Source: JBGZFC01 sp964346495
GTDB taxonomy: Bacteria > Bacteroidota > Bacteroidia > Bacteroidales > Dysgonomonadaceae
Direction of reading: 5' to 3'
NCBI GenBank assembly: GCA_964346495.1
Contig: CAYFUW010000099.1
Span: forward strand, 1-5,984
DNA length: 5,984 bases
This document shows, piece by piece, positions 1 through 5,223 of the stretch (position 1 is the first letter of the stretch; each line of letters opens with the position of its first letter). Under the pieces are notes generated by a model. The model saw nothing but the letters and a program-made list of their open reading frames with translations. It was not told the origin of the DNA and did no database searches. Both the position numbers and the translations under genes were made by a program.

Positions 1-24
1 AGTGAGAAAGTGACAAAAAACCCG

Positions 25-32
25 TATATTTG
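25..32 (+). promoter_or_regulatory. Promoter -7 box (Bacteroidota type) for yigZ
   Basis: TATATTTG fits the TAnnTTTG -7 consensus of the Bacteroidota primary sigma factor. It would start transcription near base 39 and leave a leader of about 55 bases before the yigZ ATG at 94. No clear TTTG -33 box is visible, because the expected position falls at the very start of the window. The leader is A-rich and has no Shine-Dalgarno sequence, as is usual in this phylum. The call is inferred from the motif alone. Confidence 0.4.
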
Positions 33-93
33 TATAAAGCTGCAAAATTAAAGACGAAAGAATTAAAAAAAATAAGTATTCTACTATTGTTAT

Positions 94-714
94 ATGAGTG
101 ACATTTTTAAAACTATCGATAAACCTGCAGAAGGCTATATTGTTGAGAAAAGAAGCAAATTTATATCTTATATTTTCCCTGTAAAAACAGCCGAAGAGGT
201 AAAAGAGATTGTAGATGAATATCGGAAAAAATATTACGATGCTCGTCATGTTTGTTGGGCATATATGTTGGGTGAGCAAAGAGACGAATTTAGAGCAAAC
301 GACGATGGAGAGCCTTCGGGAACGGCAGGACGACCAATTTTGGGACAGATAAATTCTAATGAGCTAACCGATGTTTTAATCATCGTTATTCGCTATTTCG
401 GCGGGATACTTTTAGGAACAAGCGGTTTGATTAAAGCATATAGGGAGGCGGCAGCAGATGCAATCAGCAATGCCAAGATATTAGAGATAACTATTGATAA
501 AAAATTTTCTATTCATTTCGGATATCCAATACTGAATGATGTGATGCGTGTGCTGAAACAGTTTGAAAATGCAAATTGTGAACAAGATTTCATGGAAACT
601 TGCACAATACATATCACAATCAGAGAATCGGAATTTGAACAGCTCTATAATATGCTTTCGCAGATTTACGGTGTAGAAATAGAGATGGAAGAACCCGATT
701 TATCAGTTAAATAA
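94..714 (+). CDS. yigZ: YigZ/IMPACT-family protein (UPF0029 plus DUF1949)
   Basis: This is a complete 206-residue member of the YigZ/IMPACT family, a conserved cytosolic family. The eukaryotic relative IMPACT regulates the kinase GCN2; the biochemical role of the bacterial proteins is not well settled. The N-terminal UPF0029 domain covers roughly residues 15-125. It shows the family signatures RSKFISY (20-26), HVCWAYMLG (52-60), DDGEPSGTAGRPIL (70-83) and RYFGG followed by LGTSGLIKAYREAA (100-120). The C-terminal part (about 137-192) fits the smaller ferredoxin-like DUF1949 domain. The length is typical of bacterial members at about 200 residues. The ATG at 94 places the first conserved motif at the usual distance from the N-terminus, and no Shine-Dalgarno sequence precedes it. 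It lies 99 bases before topA in the same direction, but promoter-like boxes in the gap suggest topA is also transcribed on its own. Family assignment is secure; function is not. Confidence 0.93.
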   Translation: MSDIFKTIDKPAEGYIVEKRSKFISYIFPVKTAEEVKEIVDEYRKKYYDARHVCWAYMLGEQRDEFRANDDGEPSGTAGRPILGQINSNELTDVLIIVIRYFGGILLGTSGLIKAYREAAADAISNAKILEITIDKKFSIHFGYPILNDVMRVLKQFENANCEQDFMETCTIHITIRESEFEQLYNMLSQIYGVEIEMEEPDLSVK

Positions 715-737
715 TAACAAAAAACACAAATATTCTT

Positions 738-764
738 TTTGCTTACACAATTTTACTAATTTTG
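738..764 (+). promoter_or_regulatory. Promoter for topA (TTTG / TAnnTTTG)
   Basis: TTTG at 738-741 and TAATTTTG at 757-764 match the -33 (TTTG) and -7 (TAnnTTTG) boxes of Bacteroidota promoters. The gap between boxes is 15 bases, shorter than the roughly 19-21 usually seen, so the -33 assignment is less certain than the -7 box. Transcription would start near 771, giving a leader of about 43 bases before the topA ATG at 814. Confidence 0.5.
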
Positions 765-813
765 CAGCCGAATTTATATTGTAATCATTCCTGTAGGTAT
801 TAAATTTAGTTGA

Positions 814-3225
814 ATGGCAAAGAATTTAGTTATTGTGGAGTCGCCTGCAAAGGCAAAAACTATCGAGAAATTTTTAGGCAACGATTTTAAAGTTATGTCC
901 AGTTACGGACACATTCGCGACCTTAAAAAGAAAGATTTTGGAATCGATATAGAGAACAATTTTGAGCCGATTTATGAAATTCCGGCTGATAAAAAGAAAG
1001 TTGTATCGGAGCTAAAGACAGCGGCAAAAGCAGCAGAAACTGTTTGGCTCGCATCGGATGAGGACCGTGAAGGAGAAGCTATTTCATGGCACTTGTATGA
1101 TGTGCTCGATTTGGAGGAGAAAGTTACAAAACGAATTGTTTTTCACGAGATTACAAAACCTGCCATACAAAATGCAATTCAAAATCCACGTGATATAGAT
1201 AAAAACTTAGTTGATGCACAACAGGCACGTCGTGTATTAGACCGGATTGTAGGTTTTGAGCTATCGCCCGTTTTGTGGCGAAAAATCAAACCGGCTCTAT
1301 CTGCGGGACGAGTGCAATCGGTTGCCGTGAGACTTATTGTTGAGCGCGAACGTGAGATTCAGAATTTCAAAACCGATGCTGCATATCGAATTATTGCCAA
1401 TTTCGTGAAAGAGGAGAACGGACAACTCTACGAAATAACAGCCGAATACAACAAACGCCTGAAAACCAAAGAGGAGGCGATGGCATTGTTGGAAAAACTA
1501 AAAACTTCGGTTTTCACGGTGGAAGATATTACCACCAAACCGGGCAAAAAATCGCCTGCACCGCCATTCACAACATCTACATTGCAACAGGAAGCTTCAA
1601 GAAAGTTGGGTTTTTCGGTTGCTCAAACTATGATGATTGCTCAACGTCTGTACGAATCGGGACGAATTACATATATGCGTACCGACTCCGTGAATCTCTC
1701 GTCACTTGCAATCAACACTGCAAAAACAGAGATTACTGAGCAGTATGGCGATAAATATGTAAAAATCAGAAAATACTCAACTAAATCGAAGGGAGCGCAA
1801 GAGGCACACGAAGCAATCCGCCCGACATATATAAATCAGCATGAGGCGGGAACAACTGCACAGGAAAAACGTCTCTACGACCTTATCTGGAAACGCACTA
1901 TCGCTTCGCAAATGGCTGATGCCGAACTCGAAAAAACCGTTGCCAATATCAATATTTCAAATGCCGAAGGAAAATTTGTTGCTACGGGTGAAGTGATAAA
2001 ATTCGACGGTTTTTTACGTGTTTATATGGAAGGAACCGATGATGAACATGCCGAAAACGAAAGCGGATTACTGCCGCCGATGAGAGTCGATGAGGTGCTC
2101 CCGATGCAAGAGATAACCGCTACCGAGCGTTTTACTCAACGTCCGGCGAGATATACCGAGGCATCATTGGTTAGAAAAATGGAGGAGTTGGGAATTGGAC
2201 GACCATCAACGTATGCACCGACTATTTCTACTATTCAAAACCGTGAGTATGTCGAGAAAAGAACTGTTGAAGGAGTAGAAAGAACTTACAATATTATCAA
2301 GCTGAAAGACGGTAAAATAAAGGATACCAACAAGAAAGAGATTGCCGGAACCGACAAAAATAAATTGGTTCCTACTGATATAGGAATTGTGGTAAACGAC
2401 TTTTTGGTGGAGTATTTCCCGAGAATTTTGGACTACAATTTCACCGCGAATGTTGAAAAAGATTTCGACCGCATTGCCGAAGGGAAACAGAAATGGAATA
2501 AATCCATAAAAGATTTCTACGATGTGTTTCATCCAATAGTTGAGGAGACTATCGAGATGCGAATGGAGCAGAAAGCGGGAGAGCGCATATTGGGAACCGA
2601 TCCGAAAACAGGGCGACAAGTTTCCGTTAAAATCGGACGTTACGGACCTTTGGCACAGATTGGAGTGTCGGGAGAGGAGGAAAAACCGATATTTGCAGGT
2701 TTGCTTAAAACTCAATCGTTGGAAACTATAACTTTGGAAGAGGCTCTGAAACTGTTCGAACTGCCCAGAAATTTAGGTTTGTTCCGTGAAAAAGAGATGA
2801 TTGTGGCGGTTGGACGATTCGGACCTTATGTACGTCACGATGGCAAGTTTGTTTCTATTCCTAAAGGTGTTGACCCAATGGAGATAACTTCGGAAGAGGC
2901 TATCGAGCTTATAGAAGAGAAAGAGCGAAAAGATCGTGAGAAAATCATCAAAACTTTCGAAGAAGAACCTGAGCTGCAAGTTCTGAACGGTCGTTACGGA
3001 CCTTATATTGCTTTCAAAAAGAAAAATTATAAGATTCCAAAAAAGCAAGACCCAAAAGAGCTTAAACTTGAAGATTGTCGCAAAATAATTGCTGAAACCG
3101 ATACCGATAAGGATAAAAAAGAGAAGCCAAAAGCTAAGAAAACAGCAACAAAAACAACTGCAAAAAAGGCTACAACTTCAACAAAGAAAACAACTACAAA
3201 AACCGATTCGGCAAAGAAAAAGTGA
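814..3225 (+). CDS. topA: DNA topoisomerase I (type IA)
   Basis: This is a complete 803-residue type IA topoisomerase. It relaxes negatively supercoiled DNA by transient single-strand cleavage through a 5'-phosphotyrosine link. The TOPRIM domain fills about residues 1-115, with the catalytic Glu9 in VIVESPAKAK and the metal-binding acidic cluster D82-E-D84-R-E86 in SDEDREGEA. The active-site tyrosine is Y287 in GRITYMRTD (283-291). SAGRVQSVAVRL (163-174) and LGIGRPSTYA, at about residues 460-469, are further family signatures. The C-terminus has no CxxC zinc ribbons; instead it has three Topo_C repeats marked by GRYGP (608-612), GRFGPY (667-672) and GRYGPY (726-731). A Lys/Thr/Ala-rich tail follows from about residue 761. 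Both ATG and stop are intact, and the start puts Glu9 exactly where E. coli TopA has it. The gene is convergent with the downstream transporter gene across an 834-base spacer. The identification is essentially certain. Confidence 0.98.
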   Translation: MAKNLVIVESPAKAKTIEKFLGNDFKVMSSYGHIRDLKKKDFGIDIENNFEPIYEIPADKKKVVSELKTAAKAAETVWLASDEDREGEAISWHLYDVLDLEEKVTKRIVFHEITKPAIQNAIQNPRDIDKNLVDAQQARRVLDRIVGFELSPVLWRKIKPALSAGRVQSVAVRLIVEREREIQNFKTDAAYRIIANFVKEENGQLYEITAEYNKRLKTKEEAMALLEKLKTSVFTVEDITTKPGKKSPAPPFTTSTLQQEASRKLGFSVAQTMMIAQRLYESGRITYMRTDSVNLSSLAINTAKTEITEQYGDKYVKIRKYSTKSKGAQEAHEAIRPTYINQHEAGTTAQEKRLYDLIWKRTIASQMADAELEKTVANINISNAEGKFVATGEVIKFDGFLRVYMEGTDDEHAENESGLLPPMRVDEVLPMQEITATERFTQRPARYTEASLVRKMEELGIGRPSTYAPTISTIQNREYVEKRTVEGVERTYNIIKLKDGKIKDTNKKEIAGTDKNKLVPTDIGIVVNDFLVEYFPRILDYNFTANVEKDFDRIAEGKQKWNKSIKDFYDVFHPIVEETIEMRMEQKAGERILGTDPKTGRQVSVKIGRYGPLAQIGVSGEEEKPIFAGLLKTQSLETITLEEALKLFELPRNLGLFREKEMIVAVGRFGPYVRHDGKFVSIPKGVDPMEITSEEAIELIEEKERKDREKIIKTFEEEPELQVLNGRYGPYIAFKKKNYKIPKKQDPKELKLEDCRKIIAETDTDKDKKEKPKAKKTATKTTAKKATTSTKKTTTKTDSAKKK

Positions 3226-3228
3226 TAT

Positions 3229-3263
3229 TAGCTGTAGGCTTTTAGCTTTTAGCCATTGGCTTT
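3229..3263. repeat. Tandem array of five heptamers, TAGCTTT-like
   Basis: Starting four bases after the topA stop, five consecutive 7-base units read TAGCTGT, AGGCTTT, TAGCTTT, TAGCCAT and TGGCTTT. The consensus is TAGCTTT with one to three changes per unit. This resembles short tandemly repeated repeats, which have no coding role. Confidence 0.6.
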
Positions 3264-3270
3264 TGATGAA

Positions 3271-3299
3271 GTACATTGCGGTTATAATCCGCATTGTAC
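3271..3299. repeat. Hairpin with 11-bp arms downstream of topA
   Basis: GTACATTGCGG (3271-3281) and CCGCATTGTAC (3289-3299) are inverted repeats matching at 10 of 11 positions, with a T-T mismatch, around a 7-base loop TTATAAT. The hairpin starts 45 bases after the topA stop. It could end or stabilise the 3' end of the topA message, but no T tract follows, so it is not called a terminator. Confidence 0.6.
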
Positions 3300-3367
3300 A
3301 TAATAAAGCATATGTCGCTCACGCGCGAATCCTTTCCCGTGGTATCAGTTTATCATATCGTTATTTC

Positions 3368-3412
3368 TTTGCGAACTTAGCGGCATCCTTTGCGTGCTTT
3401 GCGAGGAAAAAC
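3368..3412 (+). repeat. TTTGCG/TTAGCG dispersed repeat, copy 1
   Basis: This stretch strings together TTTGCGAACTTAGCGG and CTTTGCGTGCTTTGCGAGG, followed by an A run. A related stretch at 3902-3937 has the same order of words: a GCGA word, ACTTAGCG, then CTTTGCGAG and an A run. A shorter piece, CTTAGCGAG, sits at 3783-3791. From memory, similar TTTGCG-rich intergenic sequences occur widely in Bacteroidota; this was not searched. Confidence 0.55.
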
Positions 3413-3427
3413 ATCCATTTCGTCAGA

Positions 3428-3441
3428 GGAATTTGCAATCC
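3428..3441. repeat. Small hairpin with one bulged base
   Basis: The 14 bases form a 5-base stem GGATT/AATCC around the loop TGC, if one A (3430 or 3431) is bulged out. The 5-3-5 shape resembles the better hairpins at 3504-3646, but the bulge makes this a weaker member. Confidence 0.3.
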
Positions 3442-3453
3442 CGACCTTCGATT

Positions 3454-3485
3454 GTTTACTCGTTTACTCCAAACTTGTTTACTAA
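3454..3485. repeat. Imperfect tandem repeat of GTTTACTC, period 8
   Basis: GTTTACTC occurs twice in a row at 3454-3469. A degenerate unit CAAACTTG follows, then TTTACTAA, so GTTTACT appears three times in 32 bases in register with an 8-base period. It is a fourth short tandem array in the spacer, but with period 8 instead of 7. Confidence 0.45.
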
Positions 3486-3503
3486 AAAACAATTCAATAT
3501 AAC

Positions 3504-3516
3504 GGTACTCCGTACC
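3504..3516. repeat. 5-3-5 hairpin repeat, copy 1
   Basis: GGTAC-TCC-GTACC has a perfect 5-bp stem and a 3-base loop. It is followed by TTATTC and preceded by CAATATAAC. Read on the opposite strand it matches the layout of the copies at 3583 and 3634, so it is an inverted member of the same small-hairpin family. Confidence 0.6.
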
Positions 3517-3554
3517 TTATTCTTTCAATATTGACAATAGCTACAAATATAGTC

Positions 3555-3567
3555 GCCACGCTGTGGC
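3555..3567. repeat. 5-3-5 hairpin repeat, copy 2
   Basis: GCCAC-GCT-GTGGC has a perfect 5-bp stem and a 3-base loop, followed by TTATG and preceded by AATATAGTC. It has the same orientation as the copy at 3504. Its stem differs from the other copies but remains fully paired. Confidence 0.6.
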
Positions 3568-3582
3568 TTATGATGCAATAAA

Positions 3583-3595
3583 GCTGCAGAGCAGC
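3583..3595. repeat. 5-3-5 hairpin repeat, copy 3
   Basis: GCTGC-AGA-GCAGC has a perfect 5-bp stem, with ATAAA before and GATAATATTTT after. Orientation is opposite to copies 1 and 2, and the flanks align with copy 4. Confidence 0.65.
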
Positions 3596-3633
3596 GATAA
3601 TATTTTTAGTATTTAGAAATACCGATAAATAGA

Positions 3634-3646
3634 GGTGCAGAGTACC
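3634..3646. repeat. 5-3-5 hairpin repeat, copy 4
   Basis: GGTGC-AGA-GTACC pairs at all five positions, one of them a G-T wobble (3637 with 3643). The flanks ATAGA and GAAATATTTT align with copy 3. Stem bases differ between copies 3 and 4 while pairing is kept. Confidence 0.65.
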
Positions 3647-3657
3647 GAAATATTTTA

Positions 3658-3816
3658 AAACCACATAGGTACATAGTAAAATATAGTTTATTGAAAGGAA
3701 GTAGCAAAAAGATATTGCAATAGAAAACTTGTTTTACACATAGTAGCTACGCTAATATGACTATTGTGTAGCTATTGTATTCCTTAGCGAGTAAAATCTA
3801 TGTGTCTATGTGGTTT
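3658..3816. repeat. MITE-like segment bounded by inverted 19-mers
   Basis: AAACCACATAGGTACATAG (3658-3676) and CTATGTGTCTATGTGGTTT (3798-3816) are inverted repeats matching at 17 of 19 positions. They bound a 159-bp, AT-rich, non-coding segment with a further small inverted pair inside, AGCTAC at 3744-3749 and GTAGCT at 3767-3772. Size and ends fit a miniature inverted-repeat element. No convincing target-site duplication was seen, so mobility is not shown. It could equally be two separate copies of a dispersed repeat in opposite orientation. Confidence 0.5.
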
Positions 3817-3857
3817 AAATTTTTGAGACGCTGTCAGGACATAATGCTTGTGGCTTC

Positions 3858-3878
3858 GTGATAAGTGATAAGCGATAA
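3858..3878. repeat. Three tandem heptamers, GTGATAA
   Basis: GTGATAA, GTGATAA and GCGATAA follow each other without gaps. This is the second array in this spacer with a 7-base period, with a unit sequence unrelated to the one at 3229. Confidence 0.6.
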
Positions 3879-3901
3879 TGCAAGTCGAAATCTATTTGTG
3901 A

Positions 3902-3937
3902 GCTTCGCGAGAAACTTAGCGAGCTTTGCGAGAAAAC
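3902..3937 (+). repeat. TTTGCG/TTAGCG dispersed repeat, copy 2
   Basis: CTTCGCGAG, ACTTAGCGAG and CTTTGCGAG follow one another and end in AAAACA. The word order matches the stretch at 3368-3412 in the same orientation, with an internal length difference. It is an imperfect direct repeat about 530 bases from the first copy. Confidence 0.55.
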
Positions 3938-3950
3938 ATTAACTGCTAAT

Positions 3951-3972
3951 GAGACGCGGCATGCCACGTCTC
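3951..3972. repeat. 22-bp near-perfect palindrome
   Basis: The sequence runs from GAGACG to CGTCTC around the centre GGCATGCC. It is self-complementary at 20 of 22 bases, the only break being a C-A pair (3957 with 3966). The first seven bases, GAGACGC, also occur at 3825-3831. From memory, GAGACG-palindromes of this kind are common intergenic repeats in several bacterial groups; this was not searched. Confidence 0.6.
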
Positions 3973-4007
3973 TACGATTCTTCGACGAAAAAGTTTACAA
4001 TCACGCA

Positions 4008-4042
4008 CCTACTACCCACTCCTCACTCCTAACTACATACTA
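4008..4042. repeat. Tandem array of five heptamers, CNNACTM
   Basis: Five 7-base units in a row read CCTACTA, CCCACTC, CTCACTC, CTAACTA and CATACTA. All keep C at position 1 and ACT at positions 4-6. It is the third array with a 7-base period in the spacer and ends 17 bases from the stop of the transporter gene. Confidence 0.65.
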
Positions 4043-4067
4043 AAAAAAACATTGGCAAATTAACCAA
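4042..4067 (-). terminator. Weak possible intrinsic terminator for the transporter gene
   Basis: On the minus strand a 4-bp stem, TTGG at 4067-4064 with CCAA at 4055-4052, overlaps the stop codon. Three bases after it comes an eight-T run (4049-4042). The T run is good but the stem is short for a terminator, so this is a weak call. Confidence 0.3.
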
Positions 4068-4953
4068 CTCTTTTCCTATTCCAAATCTGCCACGAATTTA
4101 CAAGATTCTGCCACAAAACATACAATCCCGGACCGAGCGATGCGATCGGGTTAAGATATGTTTGTGTTAGCCAGATAGCAAGAATTGTGTTTTTCTGACC
4201 AAGGCTCTGTCCACCTGCAACAACAAAAGAGAACTTCTTACCGATTTTCCTTCCGAAAACGAACTGTAACAGACAGATTATTAGTGAACTAACGCCAATA
4301 ATCACTTCCAACAAGAAGTTGCTACTACTATGGCTTACAACAAATCGGGTAACGCTGCCAATAACAATGGTTAATGCTACAGCCCACAGATAGAAAGATA
4401 CAATTTGTGCCGAGCCTATTTTCTGATGCAATTTGGGAGCAGCTTTTTGAACAAATAGCGATGCAAGAAAAGGCAAAATCAATATCGGCATCACTCTCTG
4501 AAAAATATACCCGAAAGATGCACCAAAAGATAGCGTTTTTCCCGTTTCGCCAATTAATGATAAAAATAGTGGTGCGATAAATGCAACCGACAGATTGCTG
4601 ATAACCGAATAAGCCGCCACGGTAGAGATACTTCCACCCAAAAGTCCCGTAACTACCGGAGCCGCTGTAGCTGTCGGAGCTAAAACGCAAATCATACATG
4701 CCTGTGCCAACACTTCGTTAAACGGACGAATTGCCAGATAAATCAATGCACTGCCGATATATTGAATTCCCAATAATATATAGTGAAACTTCGTGATTTT
4801 GATGCTACTCCACGAAACACGACAATAGGTTATAAAAAGCATCAACGAAAGCAAATATGGTGTTGCAAACGATACGGCATATAGCTGTTTGTGAAACAGT
4901 ATGCCAATAACCATTGCTATGGGAAGTAGATTTTTTTCAAGAAATTGTTTCAT
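4060..4953 (-). CDS. BASS-family (bile acid:sodium symporter-like) membrane transporter
   Basis: This 297-residue, very hydrophobic protein has eight to ten predicted membrane helices and no signal peptide, as expected for the inner-membrane BASS superfamily. Two stretches fit the family's broken crossing helices and Na+/substrate region: APTATAAPVVTGLLGG (92-107), followed by SN at 119-120, and GGQSLGQKNTILA (247-259). The first is Pro/Gly/Thr-rich and begins the helix of the first half; the second is its counterpart in the second half. Length is normal for the family at about 300 residues. Family members carry organic anions such as bile acids, pantoate, pyruvate or other acids, mostly with Na+; the substrate cannot be read from this sequence. 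The ATG at 4953 starts just before the first hydrophobic helix, and no Shine-Dalgarno sequence is seen. It stands alone, convergent to topA, with a promoter and paired dyads upstream. The related arsenite-carrier family ACR3 is less likely. Confidence 0.85.
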   Translation of the reverse strand: MKQFLEKNLLPIAMVIGILFHKQLYAVSFATPYLLSLMLFITYCRVSWSSIKITKFHYILLGIQYIGSALIYLAIRPFNEVLAQACMICVLAPTATAAPVVTGLLGGSISTVAAYSVISNLSVAFIAPLFLSLIGETGKTLSFGASFGYIFQRVMPILILPFLASLFVQKAAPKLHQKIGSAQIVSFYLWAVALTIVIGSVTRFVVSHSSSNFLLEVIIGVSSLIICLLQFVFGRKIGKKFSFVVAGGQSLGQKNTILAIWLTQTYLNPIASLGPGLYVLWQNLVNSWQIWNRKRVG

Positions 4954-5006
4954 TGTGGGTTTGCTTTGGCAAAAAGTTGTGGTTTATTTCGTTAAAAATT
5001 AACTTT

Positions 5007-5039
5007 CAAAGATACAAAATGTATTTCTGAAAATACAAG
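5007..5039 (-). promoter_or_regulatory. Promoter for the transporter gene
   Basis: On the minus strand TATCTTTG (5014-5007) is a full match to the TAnnTTTG -7 box. CTTG (5039-5036) is a one-off match to the TTTG -33 box, at a normal 21-base spacing. Transcription would start near 5000, about 47 bases before the ATG at 4953. Confidence 0.55.
5020..5037. promoter_or_regulatory. Operator-like dyad 1 (TGTATT-N6-AATACA)
   Basis: TGTATTTCTGAAAATACA has perfect 7-base inverted arms, TGTATTT and AAATACA, around CTGA. It lies between the -7 and -33 boxes of the transporter promoter, so a bound dimer would be expected to block RNA polymerase. A second copy sits 33 bp upstream. The regulator is unknown. 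Confidence 0.55.
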
Positions 5040-5052
5040 ATGTTGATAATAT

Positions 5053-5070
5053 TGTATTCTGTAAAATACA
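5053..5070. promoter_or_regulatory. Operator-like dyad 2 (TGTATT-N6-AATACA)
   Basis: TGTATTCTGTAAAATACA repeats the TGTATT and AATACA arms of dyad 1 with the same N6 spacing. The two centres are 33 bp apart, close to three helical turns, so both sites would face the same side of the DNA. It lies just upstream of the -33 box. Confidence 0.5.
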
Positions 5071-5092
5071 TAATAGATATGTAATCTGTTTG

Positions 5093-5125
5093 GGCACAAG
5101 TTACCGCTCCGCTCAAACTTGCGCC
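5093..5125. repeat. 33-base imperfect hairpin repeat
   Basis: GGCACAAGTT (5093-5102) and AACTTGCGCC (5116-5125) pair at 9 of 10 positions. Inside lie a symmetric 3x3 internal loop and a GC-TCC-GC tip. The TCC tip is the same triloop as in the hairpin at 3504-3516. It lies between two genes on the same strand (minus), about 100 bases past the stop of the glycosylase-like gene. Confidence 0.5.
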
Positions 5126-5158
5126 AAGGGGGGCCGACTGAAACTGAGGTTGGGAAGA

Positions 5159-5176
5159 GATTCGACTTGTCGAATC
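5159..5176. repeat. 18-bp perfect palindrome
   Basis: GATTCGAC-TT-GTCGAATC has perfect 8-base arms if the TT is taken as the loop. It starts 48 bases beyond the stop of the glycosylase-like gene. It could act as a 3'-end hairpin for that gene, but no T run follows on the minus strand. Confidence 0.55.
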
Positions 5177-5223
5177 AGCACAAACCCAGATATGACTTAT
5201 ACTACGTGTTAGTGTTTCGTGTT

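Larger units (their letters stand above)
3226..4059. other. Repeat-rich non-coding spacer between convergent genes
   Basis: No convincing gene lies in these 834 bases. An open frame at 3089-3502 runs out of topA in another phase, and its product after topA simply translates the repeats. The stretch is a mosaic of repeats, listed separately: tandem arrays, small hairpins, inverted 19-mers, TTTGCG/TTAGCG repeats and a palindrome. It lies between the 3' ends of topA and the transporter gene, a common site for REP-like elements because they disturb no promoter. No clear intrinsic terminator for topA, meaning a hairpin followed by a T tract, was found. Confidence 0.8.

Noticed and set aside
2206..2715. 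Minus-strand open frame of 169 codons inside topA
   Set aside because: It lies wholly within the topA coding region, and its product looks like an antisense translation (Phe/Ser/Leu-rich) with no recognisable motif.
94..3225. yigZ and topA as a single operon
   Set aside because: They read the same way only 99 bases apart, but a good -7 box lies between them, so separate transcription is at least as likely. The two functions are not linked.
3314..3360. Possible tRNA or small RNA gene in the GC-richer part of the spacer
   Set aside because: No cloverleaf, T-loop motif or promoter-terminator pair could be drawn, and the stretch sits among dispersed repeats.
3089..3502. Plus-strand open frame running from the topA tail into the spacer
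   Set aside because: The first part is topA's A-rich tail in another phase, and the rest is a translation of the non-coding repeats. It has no start context and no domain.
3226..4059. CRISPR array
   Set aside because: The repeats are short, of different kinds and lack uniform 25-40-base direct repeats with equal spacers. No cas gene is present.
4328..4699. Minus-strand open frame inside the transporter gene
   Set aside because: It overlaps the well-supported membrane protein in a different phase, and its product lacks a plausible fold.
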